Shown here piece after piece: positions 45,847-57,720 of a stretch of DNA of 64,000 bases. The stretch comes from Liolophura sinensis. Its lineage: Eukaryota > Mollusca > Polyplacophora > Chitonida > Chitonidae. Within the stretch, counting starts at the first letter, position 1; each line of letters starts with the position of its first letter. A program made the translations under genes and the position numbers. The stretch spans positions 39,915,385 through 39,979,384 of the forward strand of contig NC_088295.1 of assembly GCF_032854445.1 (NCBI RefSeq). The letters run 5' to 3'. The notes under the pieces were generated by a model. That model was not told the DNA's origin, searched no databases, and saw only the letters and a list, made by a program, of their open reading frames with translations.

Positions 45847-45956
45847 TCAAGCTGTACCCAATGATTCTGGTGAAATAAGAGACAACACGATAAAAATCAA
45901 AATTCATTTCTATTGTCAATATCAGAGTCACTGACACCCTGGTCCCGAGCAAGACC

Positions 45957-46101
45957 TGTATAGTAGACACCCACTTTGTCTCACCTGTGTGGTAGACAGC
46001 CACTGTGTCTCACCTGTATGGTAGACACCCACTTTGTCTCACATGTATGGTAGACACCCACTTTGTCTCACATGTATGGTAGACACCCACTTTGTCTCAC
46101 C
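45957..46101. repeat. 29-bp minisatellite, five copies
   Basis: The unit GTATGGTAGACACCCACTTT followed by GTCTCACCT is repeated five times with few changes (45957, 45986, 46015, 46044, 46073). Confidence 0.9.
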
Positions 46102-46209
46102 TTCAAAATGTTTTTGTTCTCCTGGCTCGGCATCCGCCCTTACATGTGGAGCATGTGACCCCACCCTCGCACAACATTGAGTAACGTTGTATTCACGAGA
46201 CCGCAAATC

Positions 46210-46294
46210 TCCGGCCGTGAGTGGGAAGGTCCACAACCTTTAGATGGTCGTGTGTTTTCCCCGGGTTTCTGCCCTGTTTCCACCCACCATAATG
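46210..46294 (+). mobile_element. SINE family A internal fragment in LINE copy 5
   Basis: Matches the SINE body from CGTGAGTGGGAAGGTCCACA to CACCCACCATAATGCT, in + orientation. It joins LINE ORF1 zinc-knuckle sequence on its right side. Confidence 0.7.
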
Positions 46295-46850
46295 CTCAGT
46301 AGTATGTGGCTCCTTGTATGGTGAAAATTCGTCACAATTGTCGAAAACAATTGTCGGGCACTGATTACATTTGTGCTTCTTTTGCTCGCACCTGCAACAC
46401 TCTGGCGTCTGTCCTTGGTAAGTAAACTTACCAATGTCCCCAGTAAAGTTAACAAAGCTCGACACAGGAATATAAATCCAATAAGTACAATACTTAGTTA
46501 ATAAAATACCGCTCAAATTTTTTTACAATAAAATTTCAATGTTGTTTGATCCCACTCTTTAGCTGCATGATACAAAATGGTCGCATTTCCAGGATTCGGC
46601 CAGCCCATGGTTTAAAAAAGTATTTGTTGCGCTTAACGTGACCGAGTCGCTAAATTCGGGCAGAATCTTGAGAAATTCGAGAATTTCTTTTTTCAGGAGA
46701 CAAACATCGCCGAACACAAACCACTGCACTCTTCCGATTTATCGAAATCACTTTCAGCATTACAACTTTCCTCTCCCCGGAATCATTAACTTCATTCACT
46801 ACGTTACAGCACATACATCTTCACAACATGACCACAGATCCAAAATCTAA

Positions 46851-48394
46851 CAATGGCATAGCTTAAAACCTTATGTTTAGCATCCGATAGTGGCAGATCC
46901 GTTGGACCTAGCGGTTAATGTCACTAATCAGTGTGGTTCAGCACTGCTCGGTATACGTCAGTGCCTCGTTAGATCAGTTGACCCACATTCGCGCGGCTGA
47001 AACCATATAATTCTGCAACTGCACTGCACAATAAGCAGACCGCTTTTAAATCTAGAACCCTTCATGGGTTCTAATTTTTTTCTGATATTTATGGATCATA
47101 ACACTGTAAATCCCCAAACTTATAACAGAATTGTAGGGGAATCAATATCTGTACAAAATATTATGTTGTTTGCAGCAAAAAATCATACGTAAATACATGT
47201 TTTTAACAACAGTACCTGTAAACATTTCTTCAGTCTATTGACCAGTGGTATTTGTCCACTCCGTTGGGATGCGTGACATCAGTATTACAGAAAACTCAGT
47301 AGATCGTGAAACACACTGAGCAATTATCTTACACACCGTTATACATCATGTATGCACGGGTTCACCAGACTTAAGGATTTCACTGGGTCTAAGTTAAAAA
47401 TGTTTTGTACAGAAATCTCCATTCCAGTTCTTGAATTTATAGTAATCATTGATATTGAACAAAGTTTTTTTAATGTAGTATACAAACAATCAACCCATAT
47501 AAATAGCAACTCCATGGAAAGTTTTCAGCCCGCCGCTGAACATTATCAACTGAGTTATGGCATCTGAGTCACAAGATCTACGATAAGTGATCTTAAAGTC
47601 GTTCACTCCCCTGGGGTCCGTTTTACAATGTAGTCGCAAATTGGGCCTGTCGTAACTTTCATGTTAACATACAGTGAAGAGATATGCCACCATGGTAAAT
47701 GCGCTTGACGCAGTGCTGTAACAGCTTTGTAAAACGCCCACATCGTGGCAATCTCATGTGACAATGGCGGCAATCTTCGTCAGTCTCGAACTGGTATAAA
47801 ACTTCATATATATTCATTTATGTTCCTGGTAAACTGGGATTATACTTTTAACATTATATCGTAAATCTCTTGGATTTCATTGCAGGGAATTCCGGCATTG
47901 GAGGAGTTCAAATAACTAGAATCAAGGGGTATAAGCAGCCTTGGGACTGATAGGACTAGCCCTGTTAACCGGCTTTGATGGACCCTTTGATTAAATCTCT
48001 GGACTACCCCCAACCACCTGCAGTCAACCACCACCACCTCCCTCTTTGGGGATAAAGTGTTATTCACTGGTTGAAGAGTCTGGTAGAGTGTACGGCCACA
48101 AATACCTATCATTCGGAAAAGATATATTTTCATTTTATGGAAAATAAATATACTCTGTTTCCCAATATAAAGAGCATATCACAAATGCTCTACAAGGGTA
48201 ACCCTAAGAGTAAATGATATCGCGCTGGTTCATTCGAATACGAAGCCGGGACGGAATCTCTGAATGTAGACCTGTAAATTATGTATCCATGCTTTTCCTT
48301 CTGTGTTCTCCACGACAGTCCACTTCATGCCATCTGGGTTTATGGTCATCCGTTTTACTTTTTAATCCAATGTTTTTCATGTGTTAAAATTATT
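46851..48394. other. no gene or named repeat recognised
   Basis: AT-rich sequence. A stretch at 47543-47570 (TCAACTGAGTTATGGCATCT) faintly recalls a tRNA D arm but nothing pairs around it. Short ORFs are unconvincing. Confidence 0.4.
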
Positions 48395-48690
48395 TAAGAT
48401 ATCTTGAATTCATTTAATAATATCAGTAGAAAATTTTAGATATCTTACAATGATTTTAGATATCATAACTTCATTCTTGATATCATTAAATTATTTCTGA
48501 TATCTTGAAATCTCTTACTGATATGTTAGTGCGTTTTTAAGATATCATGAAATACTTTACAGGTATCAGAAGAAGAATTAAAGACATCAAGAACAGAAAT
48601 AAAATTTTCAATAAATGTAGTCTGTTTCTTGGTATCTTCAAATCATTTCTAGGTATCACGAATTCATTTCAAAATATCATTAAATACGGC
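48395..48690. repeat. degenerate GATATC-rich minisatellite
   Basis: The motif (A)GATATC(TT/AT)GAA-TCATTT recurs about every 22-28 bp, at least ten times, e.g. AAGATATCTTGAATTC, TAGATATCTTACAATG, TTGATATCATTAAATT, AAGATATCATGAAATA, and later GGTATC variants. Each unit centres on a palindrome. Confidence 0.75.
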
Positions 48691-49774
48691 GGACGGAAAG
48701 ACGTAAACGTCCCATGATTCCCATTGAAAATATTCCTGGGTCTTTCATAATTTGTGTGTTTTTGGCAACGTGGTGCTGACAGTTTTGCGGTATAAGAATA
48801 TTAAACTGGGAAGTGTAGAGAAGGCTGAATCATAAATCCATTTTATGATATTATTAAATGAATTTAAAACGTCTTTAATTATTTTAACATATCCAAAAAT
48901 TTGGATTAAAAAGTAAAACGGCTTGTCATACGGGCTGTATTGCTGAGAAACCAAGGAAGTGCAGGGTTGAAAAAATTGCGTGTAGAAATTAGACAATGAT
49001 AACATCACAAAACTTTTCAACTGACACTGGTTTCAATATTCTGGGCTTGTACACAAACACACTTTCGCACAGACATGTCATTTACACTGTGTGGCAGGTG
49101 TGAATTATTTTCAACGATCAATGAAACTGGTTCAGATAAAGCGTCTATTTGCCCAAAGTTCTGTATTTCACCTAAAGTTCTGTATGTAAGAATGCACTTT
49201 CAGAATCGCTTGAAGGCCATAAAATGATACTTTTGATGCCAATGCATATTCTTTTTTTGGTAAATTGGTCGAACTTTCTTAAAAAACATTAAGTGGCCGC
49301 ATAAGGGGGATGATTGAGATAGAATCAAGCAAAATGTGTCTCTTGGAAAATGCTAAACTAAGCGAGGTAATATAGAGTGTAATTGTATGTACATTTATTG
49401 TTGTTATAGTAGGCCTACATTTAGTTGTATCTTCGGTTTTGAAGCATATTTTGTTTCAATCAATGAGAATATGAAGTTGCTCCACAGCCTTGTGGATTAT
49501 GGTCAGACCACAACCCTAAACCTATTTACATCAGAAATTGTTTGTTGCAAACCTCGTTGCTTTAATAGGAGGGGTGCTTTGAGTTATTGGTACATAATTA
49601 GTTTGGTACACAGTAGTTGGAATGTGGCATATTAACTGTGATGTTTTCTTCACAGAATGCACTGGTGTTAATATGCAATGACGTAGTCATGTGTTAATGC
49701 TGCGTGAATCATCCGACAGTCCCGCTGTAAATGGGACTAGTGACGCTCAGTCAGATTGAGTTCTATCACGCCAC
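48691..49774. other. no gene or named repeat recognised
   Basis: AT-rich sequence without credible coding potential or RNA genes. Confidence 0.4.
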
Positions 49775-49870
49775 ATGAATGAATGCTTGGGATTTAATGT
49801 CGTATTTAACAATTTTTCAGTCATATAACGACGAGGAGTTTTTTGGCGTGTGTACATATACTGTGTCTTC
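49775..49870 (-). mobile_element. SINE family B 3' fragment
   Basis: GAATGCTTGGGATTTAATGT, then TTTTTCAGTCATATAACGAC, match the 3' end of family B as seen at 52104-52160. The rest of the element is missing. Confidence 0.65.
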
Positions 49871-49892
49871 TTGTTTATTCATTTTTCCCACG

Positions 49893-50006
49893 TATTGGCG
49901 GAGAGGAAGCCAGAATGAGATAAATCACAGCGATCGCATTGGTGGGAGGCTCCTGTGTTATTTCGTCGTGCTGGCGTGCTATTACCTTCGTCCACCGAGG
50001 CCCTCG
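49893..50006 (-). mobile_element. SINE family A 5' fragment
   Basis: Matches the head part of family A in reverse complement, from GGCGGAGAGGAAGCCAGAAT to TCCACCGAGGCCCTCGTG. Confidence 0.7.
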
Positions 50007-50196
50007 TGTCTTTTTGTGGCAGGTTGATTACAAGCCGCCAAAGTGCTGAGGTATAATGGCAAAGACAGTTGAAATGACACCCTCCCAGTCACATTATACT
50101 GACACCAGGCCAAGCAGTCCTGTTTCCTTTCTCTAATCTCTCAGAACTGAGCGCCAAAGGGTGCAGTAACAAGAACTATTTTTAAAAGTCTTTGGT

Positions 50197-51885
50197 ATGA
50201 TCCGAACTGGGATTGAAAAATTTATGGTATTTGCAGGTCTACTTTTGAAAAAGTGTGCAGAGGAACTGGTCGTTCCCCTAAGCTTAATTTTCAATGCATA
50301 TCTTCAAAATGGGTGCTTCCCAACAGATTTTAAGAGAGCTAACGTGATTCCAATTTTCAAAAAAGGCGACCAGACTGACGTTACTAATTACCGCCCTATA
50401 TCTTTGTTACCACTTTTTAGTAAAATCTTTGAAAAGGCAGTATATGAAACACTGTTTCAACATGTTCGAAACCAAATAGCCTTAAATCAACATAGATTTT
50501 TTCGTGACCGTGACACAGTTACCAACCTAGCCTGTTATGTTGATGGTATCACTAATTCTTTTGACGTAAAACTGCAGACCGATGCTGTGTACCTAGACTT
50601 ATGTAAAGCTTTTGACAGCGTCTATCATGATATGCTGATACATAAACTGAAGCATTATGGCTTCCAAGGCCCACTGCTCAAATGACTGCGCTCCTATCTC
50701 GAAGGCCGTTCGCAACGAGTTGTCCTACAGGGCGCAGAATCTTCGTGGAAGCTGGTATTATCCGGGGTACCGCAAGGGTCTTTGATTGGTCCGCTCCTGT
50801 TTATTTTTTTATATAAACGACATGTCTTCCTGTGTTCGGCACTTTAAGTCACTGTATGCAGATGACTAAGCTTTAAAAACAAGTGCAAGGATGTGAGCTA
50901 TTACAGGATGACCTTGCACGTTTAACAAACTGGTGTTCAGTTTGGCAGTTTAAGTTAAACGTGGACAAGTGTTGTGTCATATCACGAATAAGACCAACAA
51001 AAATTATATCCAATTATAGCATAGACGGACATGCACTTGAAAGAGTTGAGACTGAAAGATCTTGCGATAACATTAACCAATAATCTGAATTTTAGAGTAC
51101 ATGCCACCAATACCGTTAGAAAAGGTTATAAAATGCTTGGTTTTCTCAAGCGATTGTGCATTTCTTTCACAAAAACCAAGTCACTTATATCCCTGTACAG
51201 ATCTTTAGTTCGCTCCAACTTGGAGTATGGGTCAATGATATGGTCCCCCACCCAAAAATATCTCTCAGACAAGTTCGGGTCCGTTTGAAAAAAGTTCCTC
51301 TAACATCTTTGTTTTAAAACTAATGACGCTTATATCCTCTGAAAAATACAGTGCTATGTGTAAACATTTTCACATTAATGTGTTCACATTACCTAGAAGA
51401 TCAGGTCAACTTTAATTTTCCTGCCCGGGTCTTACGACAAACGGCAACATTTTTCTTTCCCTCGACCCATGAATTCCTATAATGACCTGAGTTCTAATAA
51501 CTCCATAGAAATTTTTTCTTCACAACAATCTTTTAGAAGGTCAGTTCACTCGATTCTTTTTTTACGGTTTTTCTGTGATTAACGTATTTCATAATCTTAA
51601 CTTCTGATTATAACGGTTTACAATTCTTATTTTTTTAATGAAATTTCAACACGAATAGTTTTATATATTCACCTATGTTTACACGTGGAACATTTATGTA
51701 CCAAGAATTACATCATATGTTTACCTGTGTTTACACTATCTTTGTACAAAAATTGTATTTTATATTTACCTAGCTCTACATATGTGTATTATACGCTTCT
51801 TTTACTCTGTATGTATCCCTGTTATCTGACCTGTAAGTGGACTCCTGGCCTGTTGGCTCTGAATATTAATAAACCATAAACCGTA
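50197..51885 (+). mobile_element. Jockey/CR1-type LINE fragment (reverse transcriptase), degenerate
   Basis: The RT domain is on the + strand: LSLIFNAYLQNGCFPTDFKR, ANVIPIFKKGD, TNYRPISLLPLFSKIFEK, then YLDLCKAFDSVYHDML with the first catalytic Asp. A stop follows at about 50683, then SWKLVLSGVPQGSLIGPLLF in another frame. Downstream, TNNLNFRVHATNTVRKGYKM and SLVRSNLEYGSMIWSPTQKY are the usual C-terminal blocks. The YADD region is shifted and ends in a stop (YADD*). No endonuclease is present, so it is 5'-truncated. The 3' end is near ATTAATAAACC at about 51865-51880. It is unrelated to the Tx1-like LINEs of the array. Confidence 0.88.
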
Positions 51886-52103
51886 TATTCGATCGCAATC
51901 ATTTTTATGGGTGGAGGTAGGAGCCCGAGAGCCAGAAATAATCCACCGACCTTACGCAAGATACTGACGAACTTTTTCACGTGATGTATGAACATGCACG
52001 CCATACTGAAAGGCAAGTGATCTTCAACGAACTTTACACGCGGCAAACAGCCCATCGTCACCGAGGTTCTCACATCGATAGCGGCGTAGCCCATACGGCG
52101 ATG

Positions 52104-52690
52104 TGTGAGTGAGTGCTTGGGGTTTAACGTCGTATATATCAATTTTTCAGTCATATGACGACGAAGGAATTATTAGAGTGCATGTAATATGTCTTATTGT
52201 TGCAGGACGGATTTCCACCGCTCTTTTATCTGGCTCTGCTTCACTGAGACGACTTGCCGAAGGCAAGTATTTATTTATTTATTTGTTTGGTGTTTTACGC
52301 CCAACTCAAGAATATTTCACTTATACGACGGCGGCCTGCATTATGGTGGGTGGAAACCGGTCAGAGCCCACATACGGCCGGAAAACAAGCCAGCATGAGC
52401 TGGAATTGAACTCACAGCGACCGCATTTGTGAGAGACTCCTGGGTCATTAAGCTGCACTAGCGTGCTAACCAACTGAGCCACGGAGGCCCCACGAAGGCA
52501 AGTAAGCTGCCCCGGCCGAAGCATTATACTGATACGGGTCAATCAGTCGTTGCACTATCCCCTTCATGCTGAACGCCAAGTGAGGAAGTTACAACTTCCT
52601 CTTTTAAAGTCTTAGGTGTGACTCAACCCGGGATTGACCCCGGATCTACAGCTCAGGAAAATCTACTGCTATCGGGGCCGGTGTATATAT
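52104..52690 (-). mobile_element. SINE family B copy interrupted by a family A SINE
   Basis: Left part 52104-52269 runs from the tail (GTGAGTGAGTGCTTGGGGTT) to CCGAAGGCAAGTA. The right part, from 52505, carries GCATTATACTGATACGGGTC, AAGTTACAACTTCCTCTTTT and a tRNA-like end near TATCGGGGCC (about 52670). Imperfect flanking repeats ATACGGCGATG (52093) and ATACGGTCATG (52691) may be its target duplication. Confidence 0.82.
52270..52492 (-). mobile_element. SINE family A nested inside SINE family B
   Basis: The insert runs from (TTTA)n to GCCACGGAGGCCCCA and is flanked by CGAAGGCAAGTA at 52258-52269 and 52493-52504, a perfect 12-bp duplication of family B sequence. An internal deletion of about 40 bp removes part of the body (CAGAGCCC joined to ACATACGGCC). 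Confidence 0.93.
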
Positions 52691-53887
52691 ATACGGTCAT
52701 GAAGTTTAAAATGCTGTACAAAAATGTCACCCATGGTATACTGATCTGAGTTCCACCCATTTTATAGCCATATAGGCACCCCTGTAAATTTTCGATGACA
52801 ACACAACTGCATTTACGACACAAGGAACTCAATGCTTAATCGCATTTAATATCAATTTGTTTATTGATTAATGTATTTGTAGAGCCCAGGCTCCACTCAA
52901 TTATGCCTTTGTTTAATGCGATCATGTTGCCAACGTATGAATGCGTCAAGCACCTGTTCCACTGACAAAAGTCGCTTGGTTCCCAATTAATGTGACGTGA
53001 ACTGAATAAAAATTGACACCAGTGTGCTACACGATAGCTGACACTGCATCGGTAACACCAGTAACATGAAATTAAGGTGGTATGAAACCGTTTACAAGCT
53101 CCCTTCAACTTCCACAAAAGTTATAACATAGGAATGGGCCATATACTACATGATGACACTTTAAAAAACAAGCTTTAGGTGTGAAAAGGTTTCCTATATT
53201 ATTATTACATTCCATCTTCGATTAAATCCTTACTAACTCAACAGAAGATTATTTGAAGACGAGACTTTTATAGCAACTTGTATAGATGATAATTATGCCA
53301 GACAAAAATCTTTGATTAATTAAAGAAAAGTATACCAGATATATTTGGGAAAACTTTGGGCAAATCTAATACAAAGAACATCCTTTGTGTATAAAACAGA
53401 ACAGTTAATATACACATCTTGCATGTCCAGGCAGCAAGTGCGAGATACTAACGTATCTATATATGTTAGTCCCACCAGGGTTAAGCGTTTCAATCTATTG
53501 CTGTGGAAAACCCATAAAGCTGGTACCTGCAAAAAGTACATTCTTCGGGTATACATTTTATACAAGAAAAACACAGAAATGTCCCCAATCTGGAAAAAGT
53601 CGGATTTGCTCTCATATTGCATTAAAATGTTAACGGATCTCCATGTCGATGATACCAACACATTATGACCAGATTTTTATGATTCAAAATGACTTAACAT
53701 ATTTTGTTCAATATATCGGGTGGGCATAAAAAATAGGCCGTACCTTGACACTCAACATCTCCGAAACCCTCTTACGTCAGCTTCTAAAAATTTACACACT
53801 CAAAAGCCAGTATGTCTAAGCAAACATACCAAATTTCAATTTCAACCTTTAAGATTTCTGTTCATGGGACCAAAATAAAAATTGAGT
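52691..53887. other. no gene or named repeat recognised
   Basis: AT-rich DNA. Overlapping open stretches at 53320-53668 occur on both strands with no recognisable domain. Confidence 0.4.
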
Positions 53888-54123
53888 CAAAAACGCATGT
53901 TCCGGACATTACAAAATGTTTTACTTGAAAATGTGATCAATTCCTTGTCCGCCGCAGAGAAAACCACCTTGATTCAGCAAAACTTGTGCCTATCTGGCAG
54001 AAGGGTTTCTCTGACACTAGAGCCAGACAATTTTTCCAGACGACACTTGATTGACGCGTGTCATACAGGTGCAGTGCTGGCTCTACTCATGACACCTGTG
54101 GGTCACCGGAACATGCGTTTTTG
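53888..54123. repeat. 236-bp segment bounded by an 18-bp perfect inverted repeat
   Basis: CAAAAACGCATGTTCCGG at 53888-53905 and its exact inverse complement at 54106-54123. No obvious target duplication (flanks GAGT / AGGC). It could be a small non-autonomous DNA transposon or a chance/ancient inverted repeat; the interior has no known motif. Confidence 0.6.
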
Positions 54124-55000
54124 AGGCTATGTTTTCATTGTAACCCTGTGTGTAGACTACTCAAGCTATGACCTTGAAAATTGGTCAGTATATTAACAAA
54201 ATCATGCCATTTTAACGTCTAAACGTCTACTCCCCATAGGACTTAATATTGTAAGGATCTCTTTACTCGCTGTTTAACACCAGAGAAAGTATAAATTTAA
54301 GGTTATGGGATCACTATTATACGAATCCAGATATGAAATAACTGGAAGACAAAATACAAATTGCAATACAGAAATTTTAGACATGTAAATATACAGTATC
54401 ACAAGTTTGTTCATGGCTATTTCAAATCCGTGTTCACAAAAAACGCACCATACTCATTTTCTCCAACGTATCACACTTTCTTTTTTTTTTCAGTCAGGCG
54501 CACGAACCTTACACAACTCATGAATGACACTGTACCATTTTGCTCTACAAATAAATGACGTAAACAAACAAATAAACAGTAGCACAGGAAGGAGCAGATT
54601 AGAGAAGCAGCACCTCTGCACATTCAAAACTGGGAATCTCAATACATGCTTTTATATCTTTTCTAACCAACGGTATTTAAAAAAGAATTTTAAGGACTAC
54701 ACATGGTGTCCAAAATTTTGTAATTTGAAATATGGTGCAATGCAATTCAGCGCCTACCTCTGAAAATGATCGTAATGCCGTTTTTCTGGGCCAACAGAAG
54801 TCAAATGAAGTCAGCCAGAATCACAATGCCGAATAACAATCTACAGAACACCTACCTACAACACACCTACACCTAACCTAGTTCCTCAACATTTTTGCAT
54901 ATGAAAGAGCAGCTTTTAGCGCAATTTATGCACATTTTTAATTTGATCATGGAGATAAAACTACATTGGTTTGACTGACTAGTGTCAGGGCTTCACAAAA
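54124..55000. other. no gene recognised
   Basis: AT-rich. A segment at about 54873-54925 (CCTCAACATTTTTGCATATG then GCAATTTATGCACA) is related to one at 60669-60720, suggesting an unnamed dispersed repeat. Confidence 0.4.
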
Positions 55001-57202
55001 AGTATAATTTAAGTCAACACAGACTAATAATAACACAGAGAATATGAATAAACACCTTGCAAAAAATGCGAAAAAGTTGACGAATTACAGTACTGAAGAA
55101 GCCCAAGTATAATTATTTCCAGTGAACACTATCTTTACATCTCCACGGAGATTTGCAACTTTCACCAGAAACTGGTCCATGGGGCTGTTTCTCAAAACGA
55201 CACCATATGACTTACTGATGCTTTGATAAACAGCCTCAGTACACTCTCCCCTTCTCAGGGAATCACTAACACTCAAATAACAGTAACACAAATGAGATAT
55301 CTTAACAATTACGAAACATAGAAATAATGAAACTTTTGCTGTTACACTAACTTTGCTATAAAAAAAAAAGAGCTTCAACAAATAACTTTAGTTATCCACA
55401 ACTCAGATGTCTATTTCTAAGTGTAAGTATCATTACACTGTCCGGCTTAAATGTATAATTCATCATAATATAATCATATATCACAAGTCTTCTCTGGCCA
55501 CTATAGATGTATCTGTTCTACATACATCATCAACTATCTATAGCCAGCACTCCATCGACTAAACAGTATTAAGACTACAGCACTGTACAAAACACAAGAA
55601 CAATTTAATCTCATAAAACATTTTATATACAAAAATCAACGGATTCTACATGCACAGTACATCAAAGTGACCATAAAAATGTATGTATGAGCATATAAAA
55701 CCTAGTGCCTGGCAGAAATAAAGCGCTTGAAAGTTTTGATATCTATTAACGTCTATAAAAGTGTATTTTAGATATGGACACATTTGGCCACAATGCAAGC
55801 GTAATTACCCTAGATGACCTAAAATGTCGTCCATAACAAAGCTGCTCATATTTCCAGATTCTGGGAGTTCTACTGAGTTTAGACAGATACTTTCAGAGGT
55901 GTTTGGAAGGTAGGATAATATCATATTGGAAAATGCAAATTTTAGCACCAGAAGTAATATCTCATGACATTTATTTGCCTCCAAAAATGCTATTTTGTGG
56001 TAGAATTTTAGGTCATTTAGGGTAGCTCTCTGAACATTCAGACATTATCTCTACTGATTTAACAAATAAGCTCATTATGGTTGTACTGTGTCTAGACACC
56101 TTTTGTCTCCTTCATCAATGTGTAAAATAAAGCCAAGAATATCTACTAATTCCCTATCACCTTTCACACAAATAATAAAATGAGGCCAAATTTGCTGAGC
56201 AGAAGTCTGGTGTAGGTATGCAAGACATCTGCCTTGACAGGAAATTTTGGAATCAGAAAACACAGCAAGATTGCTATTTGTCTTAAAAGCCAAAAATATG
56301 CATCTGTCACTCATTATGCTATCTCGTTCAATACAACACAGGATTAAAACAGGAACAGCTGAATTCTGTTACTGTCTGAAACAATGTAAAATGCTGCAAT
56401 ATGATTGGTCAAAAATAAGACATCAACTGAGAAATGGCCATCTACATATGGCTCTCTTGTAAATAAAATCATATTACTTCAAAACCCGATTTTTACTTCA
56501 TTACTGATCATATGAAGACCCCATTTGTGACCAACAGCAAACAATATGTTTGCTTTTACTAATAATACTCAGACAAAATCCTTGTGTTGCCTTTTCTATC
56601 AAGCCAAGAATTTATTGGCTGTTGACTGGGTTTCACACTGGTCAAATCCTCCAAGTAGAAATCATGTGCTTCCATCACCAATACATGTATGCCACTCTTC
56701 TTCAGAATTTATTACTGAAGTTTACATGTGTTACTAGTTTAAAGCTTCTGAAACAAAACTCTTCTGCTACATTTTAATGTAACTTCCCAAGCCAGGCCTA
56801 AATGATACTCACCATATACTTGATTATAATTCAATCTACCTGTAAGACATACAACAGAGTTTGCACTTTTCAGACAAATCAACAGTGCAATAAGAAATAC
56901 TGATAACTGTTTAGCACTTACATGCAATTGATTCTTTTCTGAATCACCTATGAGAATATGGTTCGATGTAAACATTGGAAGACAGTAACATCATATCAAT
57001 GATAACATCACATACATGATAACAGCTCACATAGCAACTGTACATCAAATAAGACTTTGTTTGTCTAGACTTCTGCTACTTGTGAGATTCTAACAACTTA
57101 TCACATAAGCCTCTCCACACTTCACTAATCGCTTGTCTGTTTACACCTATACATCTGCATCACATCTGTACCAGACAGCCGCTGATGAAGGAACGTGTCT
57201 CC
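55001..57202 (-). other. presumed 3'UTR and downstream region of the TRAF7-like gene
   Basis: Sequence following the TRAF7-like stop codon on the - strand. No conserved coding blocks. TTTATT complements (possible AATAAA signals on the - strand) occur at several places, for example about 55970, 56607 and 56707, and I cannot tell which is used. Where the transcript ends is unknown. Confidence 0.35.
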
Positions 57203-57214
57203 TCACTGCCACAC
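57203..57214 (-). CDS. TRAF7: TRAF7-like gene, terminal coding segment (three codons and stop)
   Basis: On the - strand the acceptor TTTTTAATTGACAG is followed by GTG TGG CAG TGA (57214-57203). Joined in phase 0 to the exon at 60455-60574 it completes the last WD repeat as STVKVWQ-stop; I recall the vertebrate protein ending in a very similar VW-containing tail. The exon carries only twelve coding bases before 3'UTR. Confidence 0.75.
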   Translation of the reverse strand: MWQ

Positions 57215-57720
57215 CTGTCAATTAAAAAACACAAAGTTTAATGTAAGTCTAATGTCATACGGTGAGGCAAACCAGAATCATGATATGTATATATAGACCA
57301 GAATTTTTAGACAGCATAAAAGCCTTTATTTTAATTCTGATGTTTGCAATCACATTCTTCTGGACATGCTATTAACGTCCAAAAAACAAAATTCCTGTCT
57401 AAGTATATGTCATTCTAATTCTAATTCAAAAACTGAATATTCAGCTGGTATATTTTAGAAAGCATGGCCAAGATCACCAAATATGAATAGGGTTCTATTC
57501 AATGTCTATTAATGTGGTAACAAGTTTGGAAAACCTGGTTATAAAAGATTCAAGACACAGTTCTTTCAAAACTTTGGACAGACCTACGAACTGACTTCAA
57601 CCATGAAGTGTAACCACAGATCTAAATAAAAGTGTGCAATGGCTAAAATTTATGACAAACACATAGATTTGATTTGGTAGCAAGGCAACCAAGCAGTGCA
57701 GAACTTCAGCTCAATAGGGT

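Larger units (their letters stand above)
43480..46850 (-). mobile_element. decayed Tx1/L1-like LINE, copy 5
   Basis: From high to low coordinate: ORF1 zinc-knuckle region at 46516-46295 (FVNFTGDIGKFTYQGQTPEC, CCRCEQKKHKCNQCP and NCDEFSPYKEPH, parallel to LINE 2 and 3), interrupted by SINE sequence; an acidic ORF1-type end at 45120-44949 (DDIDDAKEDDNDNVVEDINE, stop TAG); and endonuclease-like remnants near 44280-43770 (RLDRFYAFSALSEN and SENVITWGQG, parallel to SRASRFYVSSS and EDVIAWGPFY in LINE 2). No RT was identified. A partial direct duplication (CCTGTCTAATCGGCAAGC at about 43926 and 44026) lies in the endonuclease part. Boundaries are approximate. Confidence 0.55.

Noticed and set aside
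47530-47570. tRNA-like stretch (TCAACTGAGTTATGGCATCT)
   Set aside because: Only a D-arm-like string is present; there is no pairing T arm, anticodon arm or acceptor stem around it.
53320-53668. Overlapping ~110-codon open frames on both strands
   Set aside because: Both strands open over the same interval without motifs, splice context or known similarity; consistent with chance.
55085-55381. 98-codon - strand open frame near the TRAF7-like 3' region
   Set aside because: No motif, a hydrophobic low-complexity start, and located where the 3'UTR of the TRAF7-like gene is expected.
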